DNA from: Pseudomonadota bacterium | GTDB taxonomy: Bacteria; Pseudomonadota; Alphaproteobacteria; Rhizobiales; Rhizobiaceae | NCBI GenBank assembly: GCA_020161665.1 | Contig: JAIUPA010000017.1 | Coordinates: 1-64,000 of the forward strand | Direction of reading: 5' to 3' | Length of the DNA stretch: 64,000 bases | Shown here: in pieces, positions 45,650 through 54,380 of the stretch | Position numbering within the stretch: the first letter of the stretch is position 1 | How the letters are laid out: each line of letters starts with the position of its first letter | Translations under genes and position numbers: made by a program | Notes under the pieces: model-generated | The model's database searches: none | Seen by the model: only the letters and a program-made list of their open reading frames with translations | What the model was told of the DNA's origin: nothing

Positions 45650-46995
45650 AACCGGACCTCGTGATCATTGGTCTGTTCAGCGGGAGCAGCGCTGAGAAGC
45701 GCTGCAATGGAAACGGGGCGAATGGGCCAGCGGCGGCCGGTGAGATCCGCCTCGCTGGCTTCGGGCATGTCGGGGCGCAGTTGCGCCATCAAGGCGGCGG
45801 TGTTGGCCGCGCAGAACCGTCCCTGGCAGTTGCCCATGGCAAAACGGCCATTATGTTTGACCTCGCGGCCGGAAAGACCATCCTTGACGGACAGCAGGGC
45901 TTTGAGGCTTCCCACCGTGCTGCCTTCACAACGGCAAATGACCGTTTCGTCGGGCAGGTCCTTCAGCGCTGGCAGGGCGGCCACCGGCGAGAAAATCCGG
46001 GCAAGGCGCTTCTGGGCGGCCACCTGTCGGGCGAGCTGCCGTTCGAGCTTCGCCACGTCGCAGGCCTTTGCGCCAAGGAGGGCGGCGACCTGCCGTCCGG
46101 CGCGAGCGCCATCGCAAACGGCAGCCGGTGCACCCAGCGTCTGGCGGCAATCCCCGGCATGGACGATGATCGGGGCATCTTGCAGATTGGTTTGCGGCAG
46201 GCCGATGCGGTTTTCACGAATGCCATCATGCAAGGCAATCCGGTCGACTTCGATCCTCGTTTCCTGCCCGTCAGCCTGACGAATGACAGCGGCGAGTGCC
46301 GATCCGGCCTGTTCGATGCGCACGAGAGAGGCACCGCGCATCCATGGCAGGCCGGAGCGCAGGACATCGAAGGTGAAGCCGGCTGCCTCGCCCAGAAGGG
46401 CCGGATGGCGAAGAAGCCCCAGAGCGGTAAGCGGCTTTGTCATGGGGTTTGCAGCCTCGACAAGCGCCAGTGGCGGATTGCCCGCCCGGATCAATTGCGC
46501 GGCGAGTGCCACCAGAAGCGGACCATTGCCCGCCAGCAGAATGCGGCCTTGCGGCGCGATGCCGGTTTCCTTCAGCATCACCTGCATGCCGCCCGCCGTT
46601 GAAACACCGGGCAATTCCCAGCCCTGAACGGGCCTGATTTTTTCCACCGCGCCGGTCGCCAGTATGATCGCCTTTGCGGCCAGTTTCTCGACGCGGCCAT
46701 TCGTGCGGTCTTCAATGAGCGCGAAGCCGTCGCCATCCACGCCGAGGAAATGGCTTAGACCGCGAAACTGTACGCGCGGCGTTGCAATCCCCTTCATCAG
46801 GCTTTCAAACCGGAGGCGAGCAACGCGCGACATGGGAATCGTGCGCGAAGGATGGGCGGGCTGGCGGTGAATGGCCCCGCCCGGTGTTGCCCGCTGGTCG
46901 ATGAGAACGCAGTCCTGTCCGGCCCGCGCCAGTTCGGCGGCAGCAGCAAGGCCCGCCGGACCCGCCCCGATGATGATGACCCGGGTATCAGCCAT
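45646..46995 (-). CDS. FAD/NAD(P) and [2Fe-2S] subunit of an amino-acid or opine dehydrogenase
   Basis: A 449-residue subunit like HcnB or OoxA. FAD binding: IIGAGPAGLAAAAELARAG; a second nucleotide motif is LLAGNGPLLVALAAQL. The C terminus has a BFD-like cluster, CRCEGSTVGSL and GNCQGRFC, with four cysteines. Together with the small ferredoxin-like protein and the DAO-type flavoprotein upstream it forms the three-part dehydrogenase used for opines, D-hydroxyproline or glycine-to-cyanide. No heterodimer partner is missing. It overlaps the 2Fe-2S gene by 8 nt and the aldehyde dehydrogenase by 4 nt. Confidence 0.9.
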   Translation of the reverse strand: MADTRVIIIGAGPAGLAAAAELARAGQDCVLIDQRATPGGAIHRQPAHPSRTIPMSRVARLRFESLMKGIATPRVQFRGLSHFLGVDGDGFALIEDRTNGRVEKLAAKAIILATGAVEKIRPVQGWELPGVSTAGGMQVMLKETGIAPQGRILLAGNGPLLVALAAQLIRAGNPPLALVEAANPMTKPLTALGLLRHPALLGEAAGFTFDVLRSGLPWMRGASLVRIEQAGSALAAVIRQADGQETRIEVDRIALHDGIRENRIGLPQTNLQDAPIIVHAGDCRQTLGAPAAVCDGARAGRQVAALLGAKACDVAKLERQLARQVAAQKRLARIFSPVAALPALKDLPDETVICRCEGSTVGSLKALLSVKDGLSGREVKHNGRFAMGNCQGRFCAANTAALMAQLRPDMPEASEADLTGRRWPIRPVSIAALLSAAPAEQTNDHEVRL

Positions 46996-47242
46996 GGGCG
47001 CCTCCTGCAGCCGTCACGACAAGGCCGGTATGGGCGGCCGTCAGACAGGCCTCGACCACACGTCCATCAACGCGGACAAGGCAGTTCTGGCAGGCACCGA
47101 TGCCGCAGAAATAGCGCGTTTCGCGCCCGCTCATGTCCGGCCCGAAGGTGAGGATGCCGGCAGCCGTCAGCGCCGCGGCGATGCTTTCGCCCGCCACAAA
47201 GGGAATTTCCCGGCCCTGCCAGATGAAGGTGTTCGCGCTCAT
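46988..47242 (-). CDS. Small (2Fe-2S) ferredoxin-like dehydrogenase subunit
   Basis: An 84-residue subunit like HcnA / OoxC. The cluster is C-x4-C-x2-C...C in YFCGIGACQNCLVRVDGRVV, with a fourth Cys in EACLT. It transfers electrons between the two flavoprotein subunits. It overlaps the HcnB-like gene by 8 nt and the DAO-type gene by 4 nt, so the three subunits are tightly coupled. The length fits this short ferredoxin class. Confidence 0.9.
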   Translation of the reverse strand: MSANTFIWQGREIPFVAGESIAAALTAAGILTFGPDMSGRETRYFCGIGACQNCLVRVDGRVVEACLTAAHTGLVVTAAGGAHG

Positions 47243-48501
47243 GCCGCCACCTCCAGCGATGTAAACCGCGCCGGGTCGAAGGAGGACAGGTCCAGCGACG
47301 GGGTTTCACCGCAGGCCATGGCGGCAATCGCCTGCCCCATCACGGGGCCGAGGCAGATGCCATCCCCTTCAAAACCGGCGGCCACGAAAAGGTTGTTGCG
47401 CCCCGGCAGGCGACCGACAAGCGGCAGGCCATCGATGACGGCGGTTCTGACACCGGCAAAGGCGCGCAAAAGGCGTATATCGGCAAGGCCCGGCACCATG
47501 GCCACCGCATCCGTCAGGATGTGACGCACGGCTTCAAGGTCGTTGGTCTGGCGGGCATCGCTATCCTCGCGCGTGCCGCCGATCAGGAACTGTCCCGTCA
47601 CCAGCGGATCGACCACGAGGCCATAGCCGCGCGCCGAAACTTCCGCGCCCTTCTGGCTGCCCTTGGACAGGAGATAGCGCCCGGACATGATGGAGCCGGG
47701 CATGGATGCATTGAGCGCAGGCGCGCGTTCCGTCACCAGAAGCTGCCCCTTGCGCGGCTTCATCACGCCATCGCAGTTGAGAAGCGTCGGCGCGCCATTA
47801 CCCGCAGCAATCACCACCGCATCGGCGGACAGTTCGCCCCGGCTTGTCGCAACGGCAACGATGCGGCCATCGGCGGCCTCGACAAGGTGATAGGCCTCGA
47901 CCCCGCGCAGCACGGTGACACCCGAAAGCGACAGCAGCCGGTTGACGATGCGGTAGCCGATGGCATGGCCATCGCCTTTGACTTCGGCGCCCATCCGGAC
48001 ATTGGAAGACAGCGCCGGAAAGCGCGCGATCAGCGTTTCATGCGCCAGCATCTCGACGGCGACACCTTCACCGCGCAAGGCACCGGCATGGGCTTCGAGC
48101 ACGGCACATTCGGCATCGGATGCGGCAACGACAAAGGTGGAGCGCGGCTTGAACAGATCGGTGAGCGTGCCATCGCCCAGCAGTTCCCGGTAAAGGGCAA
48201 CGCCCGAAAGGGCCGCGACCATCATCGGGCCGGGGCGCTTGCTCGCCACCGACACGGCCCCATCCGCTGCCCCCGTTGCGGCGGACGCCGGGCCTTCGCG
48301 TTCGATGATCGTGACGTCGACACCGCGCCGCGCCAGAAAAAAGGCCGTGGCGGCGCCAACGATGCCGCAGCCGATAATAAGGACAGAGCGTGGTGAAGGA
48401 TGACGGGACAAGGGCAGAACCAGCACGTTTTCAATTGTGGCTCTGATATTGGAAGTCCGTTCGTCCAGCGTCGATACAAGATCATGGCCTTGCGTTTGCA
48501 T
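47239..48501 (-). CDS. DAO-family FAD dehydrogenase catalytic subunit
   Basis: A flavoprotein of about 420 residues, like HcnC or OoxB, and the catalytic subunit of the three-part dehydrogenase. FAD binding: VLIIGCGIVGAATAFFLARR, with the second FAD region VVIAAGNGAPTLL and KGQLLVTERAP. The C terminus has GVRTAVIDGLPLVG, which also lies at the FAD site in this family. The start is uncertain: the frame is open to 48579, and 48501 (MQTQGHDL) has only a poor ribosome site. It is the first gene of the leftward operon, 107 nt from the divergent LysR gene. Confidence 0.85.
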   Translation of the reverse strand: MQTQGHDLVSTLDERTSNIRATIENVLVLPLSRHPSPRSVLIIGCGIVGAATAFFLARRGVDVTIIEREGPASAATGAADGAVSVASKRPGPMMVAALSGVALYRELLGDGTLTDLFKPRSTFVVAASDAECAVLEAHAGALRGEGVAVEMLAHETLIARFPALSSNVRMGAEVKGDGHAIGYRIVNRLLSLSGVTVLRGVEAYHLVEAADGRIVAVATSRGELSADAVVIAAGNGAPTLLNCDGVMKPRKGQLLVTERAPALNASMPGSIMSGRYLLSKGSQKGAEVSARGYGLVVDPLVTGQFLIGGTREDSDARQTNDLEAVRHILTDAVAMVPGLADIRLLRAFAGVRTAVIDGLPLVGRLPGRNNLFVAAGFEGDGICLGPVMGQAIAAMACGETPSLDLSSFDPARFTSLEVAA

Positions 48502-48608
48502 GAAATTTGTATCGTGATGGCCGGGTCGGCAGCGCGATGATCCAGCGACGTTAAACCAGCCGCCACTCCATTTCATCAACCTGTGCGTTGTCCGATCGGT
48601 TCGAAATC

Positions 48609-49541
48609 ATGCCAAACAGCTCCCCGAAAATCAGCCTGACCCTCATCCAGACCTTTTATCAGGTCGCCCGGCACGGCTCGTTTTCCGGTGCGGCGCGGGA
48701 ATTGAACCTGTCCTACCAGTCCGCCGCCAATCATGTCCGGCGGCTGGAACAGATCCTCAAGGGCAAGCTGATCGATTCCGAGCAGGGTGCCAAGCGCATC
48801 GCCCTCACCCCGCGCGGACGCGCACTTTATAATCTGCTGCATCCCGAACTCGACATCATGCTCGAGCGCCTGACGAAGCTCATTGAAAACCAGCGCTCAT
48901 CCTTGCGTGTCGGCATGCCTCAGGCGATTTTCTTCTATCTCTTCCCGCGGGTGCTGAAGCGTTTTCGCGAACAGTTTCCCGATATGGAGTTTTCCGTATA
49001 CGAGCGCGACACGGTGCTGGCGGAACTGGTCAAGAACGGTTCGCTCGATGTCTGCATCTCCGAGCGCTATTTTGGCGATCCGGTGGTGCCGCAGCGCCTT
49101 CTCGGCTCCTACCGTCTCTGCCTTGTCTATCCGAAGGACTGGGGCGCGCCGCCCGCCCATGCCGATATGGGGCGCTGGGTGACGGATCGACCGTTCATTA
49201 CCTATGAGCCGGGTCAGACGCTTCGCAACATCGCGCTTGATTTTCTGGCGCGAGCCGGGGCGAGTGTGCAGCCGGCGATTTCCACCTCGGGCAGTTCCAG
49301 CGTCAAACGCTGCGTGGAAGAGGGCTTGGGCTTTTCGATCATCCCGTCCTGGTGCGTCGGGCCGGATGATCGCACCATTGCCTGTGCGCCGCTGAACGGT
49401 TTGCCGGAAGTGCGCGTCTACTTCGGCAATGCCGGTTTCCTGCAGAAACACCCCAATGTGGTGCAGCTCTATGAGGATTGTCAGCGCGAACTGGTTGGCA
49501 CGGTTCTCGAGCCGCCGCGCAGCGAGGATGCGATCCTTTGA
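48609..49541 (+). CDS. LysR-family transcriptional regulator
   Basis: A 310-residue LysR regulator. The N-terminal winged helix-turn-helix is SLTLIQTFYQVARHGSFSGAARELNLSYQS, followed by RRLEQ. The C-terminal effector-binding region includes VGMPQAIFFYLFPRVLKRF and GSSSVKRCVEEGLGFSIIP. It is divergent from the catabolic operon and upstream of the binding-protein gene, so it probably controls both in response to the transported amino acid. The ATG at 48609 was preferred over an upstream TTG; neither has a clear ribosome site. Confidence 0.9.
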   Translation: MPNSSPKISLTLIQTFYQVARHGSFSGAARELNLSYQSAANHVRRLEQILKGKLIDSEQGAKRIALTPRGRALYNLLHPELDIMLERLTKLIENQRSSLRVGMPQAIFFYLFPRVLKRFREQFPDMEFSVYERDTVLAELVKNGSLDVCISERYFGDPVVPQRLLGSYRLCLVYPKDWGAPPAHADMGRWVTDRPFITYEPGQTLRNIALDFLARAGASVQPAISTSGSSSVKRCVEEGLGFSIIPSWCVGPDDRTIACAPLNGLPEVRVYFGNAGFLQKHPNVVQLYEDCQRELVGTVLEPPRSEDAIL

Positions 49542-49707
49542 TCGCGCATTCGCGCTCCGACATATAAAAAATGCCATAAGCGGGCGCGTGTCTCTAGCAT
49601 TGTTCCGAGCCGATAGTCCGATACGCTTTTCCCAACGCTTAGGCCAACAGCCGGAAAGGCCATGCTTGGCAAGCGCAAAGACCTTTGGGGAACATGGGAG
49701 ATCTAAC

Positions 49708-50532
49708 ATGAGCTTGTTCAAGAAAATTTGCAGTGCAGCCGCCGTCGCCCTGACGTTGGTCGCCGGTGCGGCCCAGGCTGGCACCATTGAAGACATTCGC
49801 CAGCGTGGCGTTTTGCGCATTCCGGGCATTCTCAATGAAGTACCCTACTTCAACAAGGACCCGCGCACCGGCGAATGGCAGGGCTTCGTCATCGAAATGG
49901 CCAAGGACATTGCCAAGACGCTGGATGTGAAGCTGGAAGTGGTGGAGTCGAGCTGGTCGAACGCCATTCTCGATGTGCAAAGTGGCAAGGTCGATATGGC
50001 TTTCGCCGTGACGGCAACGCCGGCCCGCGCCCTTTCGGTGGGCTTCTCCTCGCCGACCTATTACAACAGCTTCGTCATCGTTTCGCCGAAGGATGAACTG
50101 ACGGGCAAGAGCTGGTCGGAACTCAACGACGCCAAATATACCTTCGCCGTCGACATGGGCTCCTCGCAGGACCTGATGACGCAGCAATATCTGCCGAAGG
50201 CCAATATCCTGCGCTTCAAGACGCGCGATGAAGCCATTGTCGCTGCCACCACCGGCAAGGCCGATGGCCTCGTCAGCACCATGCTGAACGGTCTGGTCAT
50301 TTCCAAGAAGGCTCCGACCATCGGCAAGCTCAAGGTTCCGACCCCGGTTCTGGCCGCACCTTCGGTGATTGCCGTCAACTACAACTCCGATCAGGTCTTC
50401 AAGGGCTTCGTCTCCGGCTGGGCAGACTACAACCGCCGTATCGGCAATAACCAGACGTGGATCGTCAACAGCCTCGACCCCTTCGGCATCAAGCTGGAAG
50501 ACATTCCGGAAGGCTTCGGCTTCGGCGGCTAA
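49708..50532 (+). CDS. Amino-acid ABC transporter binding protein (SBP family 3)
   Basis: A 274-residue periplasmic binding protein with signal peptide MSLFKKICSAAAVALTLVAG (cleavage near AQA-G). The mature chain begins GTIEDIRQRGVLRIPGI and has VIEMAKDIAKTLDVKLEVV, as expected for family 3. GGGAG upstream of ATG 49708 fixes the start. It is the likely partner of the permease and ATPase at 40973-42426, although those are in a separate, oppositely oriented transcript. A mismatch-bearing terminator follows at 50576-50609. Confidence 0.94.
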   Translation: MSLFKKICSAAAVALTLVAGAAQAGTIEDIRQRGVLRIPGILNEVPYFNKDPRTGEWQGFVIEMAKDIAKTLDVKLEVVESSWSNAILDVQSGKVDMAFAVTATPARALSVGFSSPTYYNSFVIVSPKDELTGKSWSELNDAKYTFAVDMGSSQDLMTQQYLPKANILRFKTRDEAIVAATTGKADGLVSTMLNGLVISKKAPTIGKLKVPTPVLAAPSVIAVNYNSDQVFKGFVSGWADYNRRIGNNQTWIVNSLDPFGIKLEDIPEGFGFGG

Positions 50533-50575
50533 TGCGATAGCATCGAACGCAGCACAGTCTGGCTGATGAACATGA

Positions 50576-50609
50576 AAAGCGCCGATCCGGGAAACCGGAC
50601 CGGCGCTTT
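50576..50609 (+). terminator. Terminator after the amino-acid binding protein
   Basis: A 15-bp stem (AAAGCGCCGATCCGG at 50576-50590 with CCGGACCGGCGCTTT at 50595-50609, one mismatch) with a GAAA loop, followed by T-rich DNA. It should end the binding-protein transcript. Confidence 0.85.
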
Positions 50610-50920
50610 GTCGTTGGCAAGGGGCCCTTCCAGCACAGCCGATCCGGCAGCCTGTGCCGATTGGTCGCAGCGCCCGTTAAGGGATTTCGGCGGCGCATTG
50701 GGCGGTTTTGCACATTCGTCAAAAAGCGCCGAATTCTACTATCGGTACGCATGCGCGTGCGACAGGCCTTGCAATACAGGCAAACGCCCAAAAATTCTGA
50801 AACGTTGCAGCAACCATAGATAACCATCTGAAACTTATATAAAATCTCAAACGTCATTTAAGTCATATTAAATCAACTCTGCGACTTCTGATCAAAATAT
50901 TCAAAGGGTTGGAGGACGTC
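50610..50920 (+). other. AT-rich promoter region of the chemoreceptor gene
   Basis: About 310 nt without a supported gene. The last 110 nt are clearly AT-rich (for example 50835-50875 with TTATATAAAATC and CATATTAAATC) and probably hold the chemoreceptor promoter. Nothing else can be assigned. Confidence 0.55.
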
Positions 50921-52555
50921 GTGGCTGGGGTTTCGCATAGGCAGGAAAGGCAGGAAGATGTCATCGGGGTGCAGCGGCGTCTCGATTTCATGGAGCTTGA
51001 TGCGTCGCGGCGAGCGGCACTGAAAAGCCTGAAGCCTTTGATCGAGGCCGCCCTTCCGCAGGGGCTCGATGCCTTTTACGAAAAGGTGCGCAAAGAGCCG
51101 CAACTGGCGCGCTTTTTCTCCTCCGAGTCGCATTTGCAGGGTGCCAAGAACGCCCAGCTTGAGCATTGGCAACACATTGTCGAGGCCGAGTTTGATGCCG
51201 ATTATGCCAAGCGCGTGAAGGCCATCGGCTCGGCCCATGCCCGCATCGGCCTCGTTCCCACCTGGTATATTGGCGGCTATGCGCTGCTGGCCGATCATCT
51301 GATCAAGGCGGTCGTCAAGGAAAAGGCTCCGAAGGGTTTGTTTTCCGGTCGCAAGACGACCGATGCCGACGCCCTTGGCGAGGTGCTGGGCAGCATGCTG
51401 AAGGCCGTGTTCCTTGATATGGATCTGGCGATTTCGGTCTATATCGAGGAGGCGGAACGGGCCAAGCGCAAGGCGCAGGAAGAAGCGATTTCCAAGGAGC
51501 AGGCCTTCGTTTCCGCCGTGTTCGGTTCGGCGCTTCATGCGCTCGCCGACAAGGATTGCACCTATCGTGTCACCGAAACGCTGCCGCCGATCTATGAAAC
51601 GCTGAAGCGCAACTTCAATCGCGCGCTGGAAGAAATGGGCGCAACGATTGGCGAGATTAAAGTCTCGGCTGAGGATATCCGCTCCGGCGTGGTGCAGATC
51701 CGTTCCGGCTCGGATGATCTCGCCCAGCGCACCGAGCAGCAGGCCGCCTCCGTGGAAGAGACCGCCGCCGCACTGGAAGAAATCACCACGACGGTGGCCG
51801 ATTCCACCCGCCGCGCCGAGGAAGCGAGCCAGCTTGTCAGCCGCACGCGCGATTTCGCCGAACATTCCGGCGCCGTGGTGCAGGAAACCATTGATGCCAT
51901 GCACGCCATCGAGGCCTCGTCGGGTCAGATCGCCAACATCATCGGCGTGATCGATAATATTGCCTTCCAGACCAATCTTCTGGCGCTCAATGCCGGGGTG
52001 GAGGCAGCCCGCGCGGGCGATGCCGGGCGCGGCTTTGCCGTTGTGGCCCATGAGGTGCGCGAGCTGGCCCAGCGTTCGGCCAATGCAGCGCGTGAGATCA
52101 AGCATCTGATCAACCACTCGGCGACGCAGGTGAACGAGGGCGTGAAGCTGGTGGGTCGCACGGGCGATACGCTCACCGAGATCGCCCGGCAGGTCAACGA
52201 TATCAGCCGCAATGTCGGGGCGATTGTTGAATCCGCCCGCGAGCAGGCCATTGGTCTGAAGGAAATCAATACGGCCCTCAACAGCATTGATCAGGGCACG
52301 CAGAACAACGCCGCCATGGTCGAGCAATCCACCGCGGCCACCCATGAACTGGCCCGCGTCGTGGATATGATCGTCGGCAAGCTGGGATCGTTCAAGCTTG
52401 ACGACACACCACAGGTCGAGATGCGCTATAGCGCGCCGCGCCCGGTTTCGCGCGCCGCCCCGGTTGCCGCCAGAAGTGCGACCCCCGCCCCGGCCACGCC
52501 ACGGGTGACGGAACAGGCACCGATGGTCCGCGCCGTGGGCTGGGAAGACTTTTAA
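50921..52555 (+). CDS. Globin-coupled methyl-accepting chemoreceptor (HemAT-like)
   Basis: A soluble chemoreceptor of about 544 residues. The N-terminal protoglobin domain (about 1-180) has a likely proximal heme His in AQLEHWQHIVEAEF, and no membrane helix is present. The signalling domain has DNIAFQTNLLALNAGVEAARAGDAGRGFAVVAHEVR, the conserved hairpin tip. The final pentapeptide GWEDF matches the CheR/CheB tether type. GTG 50921 was chosen because GGAGGA lies 4 bases upstream; a TTG at 50909 would add four residues. Role: oxygen or NO sensing to steer motility. Its stop overlaps that of the amidase on the other strand. Confidence 0.93.
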   Translation: MAGVSHRQERQEDVIGVQRRLDFMELDASRRAALKSLKPLIEAALPQGLDAFYEKVRKEPQLARFFSSESHLQGAKNAQLEHWQHIVEAEFDADYAKRVKAIGSAHARIGLVPTWYIGGYALLADHLIKAVVKEKAPKGLFSGRKTTDADALGEVLGSMLKAVFLDMDLAISVYIEEAERAKRKAQEEAISKEQAFVSAVFGSALHALADKDCTYRVTETLPPIYETLKRNFNRALEEMGATIGEIKVSAEDIRSGVVQIRSGSDDLAQRTEQQAASVEETAAALEEITTTVADSTRRAEEASQLVSRTRDFAEHSGAVVQETIDAMHAIEASSGQIANIIGVIDNIAFQTNLLALNAGVEAARAGDAGRGFAVVAHEVRELAQRSANAAREIKHLINHSATQVNEGVKLVGRTGDTLTEIARQVNDISRNVGAIVESAREQAIGLKEINTALNSIDQGTQNNAAMVEQSTAATHELARVVDMIVGKLGSFKLDDTPQVEMRYSAPRPVSRAAPVAARSATPAPATPRVTEQAPMVRAVGWEDF

Positions 52556-54243
52556 AGCTCAGGCGTGAGCGGCGGCGGCTGGCGATAGTCGCCCGTCGCC
52601 TCAAAGGCTGAGGCTATGGCCAACAGCCGGTTGTCGTCATAGGCGCGACCGGCAAAGGTCAGCCCGGCGGGCATGGCAATGTCGTCCATCAGGCCCATCG
52701 GCACGGTGACGGTTGGAATGCCAAGATGGCGGATCACGAGGTTGCCATTGGCAACCCATGTGCCGTTTCGCCAGGCAAGATCCGCCGAGACCGGGTTGGT
52801 ATCGGCATCGGCAGGGCCGACATCGGCCACCGCCGGAAAGATCACCGCGTCGATCTTCAACCCATCCATCCAGTCTTCCAGATCGCGCTTTCGCGTTTCC
52901 TCAAGGCCGCGAAAGCCTTCTTCCAGATGCGGGATGTCGAGGAAATGCTGAACCGGATGCTGGCGCGCATGGTCGGGATAGCTCGAAATATCATCGCCAA
53001 AGCCGGTATAGCGATCCGGCAGGCTTCCCGGCGGCGCGGGGAAAATCGTCATGCCATCGACATCGGCAAGCCGTGAGAGCTTGGGATCGCCATTGGCTGC
53101 CAGAAAATCATCCCACGACCAGACCGAAAGATCCATGATTTCGCGCTTCAGATAGCGCGCACTCACCAGGCCGCGCGTGGTGATCTTAGGCGCACCCGGC
53201 CGGTCGCCCTCATAGTTTGAAACGACCGGGAAATCGGTGACAATCACCTCGGCTCCCGCCTTCTCCAAGGCTTCAACCGCCGCCTTCATCCGTGTGAGAA
53301 TGGAGGCGCGGGTGTCGATTTTCTGGCCCGTCGGGCCGCCAATGCCGGGGTTTTGCGCCGTTCCGGCCAGCGGATCGGCGTTGATATACATCGCGGGCAG
53401 CGCAAGCCGCAGGCCTTTGAGGGATGCACCGACGGCCAAGGCGATATAGCTTTCGGGCCGCACCTCCGATGCCCGCGGCAGCGTCACCCATGGCTGGCTG
53501 CGCCACAGATCGCCGCGTGTGGTCTCATCATCGGTCACCAGAACATCCAGCACCTCCAGCATGTCGGCCATGCTGCGCGTGTGCGGCACCACCACATCCA
53601 TGGTTGGCACCAGTGGCCAGTTGCCCCGCACGGAAATCACGCCCCGGCTCGGCGTATAGGCGCAAAGTCCGTTATTGGCGGCAGGTGCGCGCCCGCTCGA
53701 CCATGTTTCCTCGCCAAGACCGAAGGCGGCAAAGCTTGCCGCTGTTGCCGAGCCGGAACCGTTGGATGAGCCAGAGGCAAAGGCCGCCGTCAGATAGTCC
53801 GGGTTATAGGGCGATTCCGCCCGCCCATAGAGGCCGCGCTGCATGCCGCCATTGGCCATGGGCGGCATATTGGTGAGGCCGATGAGAATGGCCCCGCCTG
53901 CCCGCAGCCGCTCAATCGCAAAAGCATCCTCATTGGCAATCAGATCGGCAAAGGCGGGTGATCCGGCGGCCACCGACAGACCGCGCACCTTGTAACTGTC
54001 CTTGGCCGTATAGGGGATGCCATCGAGCGGGCCGAGCAGCTTGCCTTCCGCCCGGCGACGGTCCGAGGACCGCGCCTCGTCAAGCGCATCCGGGTTCATC
54101 ACCACCACGGCGTTGAGGCAGGGGCCGGCCTGATCATAGGCGGCGATGCGCTGGAGATAGGCTTCGACCAGCGCTTCGGCGGTGGTCTCGCCCGTTTCCA
54201 GCGCGTGGCGCAATTCGGCAATCGTCGCTTCGACAAGCTTCAT
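52552..54243 (-). CDS. Amidase (amidase signature family)
   Basis: A 563-residue amidase. The Ser-cisSer-Lys triad elements are visible: Lys in YTAKDSYKV, Ser in GSSNGSGSATAASFAAFGLG and the nucleophile region EETWSSGRAPA. The usual DTGGSIR reads ETWSSGR, so two Gly are replaced, but the nucleophilic Ser is kept. The N terminus MKLVEATIAELRHALETGET is typical. It hydrolyses an amide bond; the substrate is unknown. It is divergent from the LLM-class oxidoreductase and convergent with the chemoreceptor. Confidence 0.92.
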   Translation of the reverse strand: MKLVEATIAELRHALETGETTAEALVEAYLQRIAAYDQAGPCLNAVVVMNPDALDEARSSDRRRAEGKLLGPLDGIPYTAKDSYKVRGLSVAAGSPAFADLIANEDAFAIERLRAGGAILIGLTNMPPMANGGMQRGLYGRAESPYNPDYLTAAFASGSSNGSGSATAASFAAFGLGEETWSSGRAPAANNGLCAYTPSRGVISVRGNWPLVPTMDVVVPHTRSMADMLEVLDVLVTDDETTRGDLWRSQPWVTLPRASEVRPESYIALAVGASLKGLRLALPAMYINADPLAGTAQNPGIGGPTGQKIDTRASILTRMKAAVEALEKAGAEVIVTDFPVVSNYEGDRPGAPKITTRGLVSARYLKREIMDLSVWSWDDFLAANGDPKLSRLADVDGMTIFPAPPGSLPDRYTGFGDDISSYPDHARQHPVQHFLDIPHLEEGFRGLEETRKRDLEDWMDGLKIDAVIFPAVADVGPADADTNPVSADLAWRNGTWVANGNLVIRHLGIPTVTVPMGLMDDIAMPAGLTFAGRAYDDNRLLAIASAFEATGDYRQPPPLTPEL

Positions 54244-54380
54244 GGGGTGATTCCAAAAACAAACGTCATGACTGTGAACAGTGCGTTTTCGGTGTAGCGC
54301 TTTTCAAGCCTGTTCCGAAGCCCCATGTTCAGCCTCAACCAGACACACATTTGCGCAAATCGCGCCAAAAGGCCAAGACC

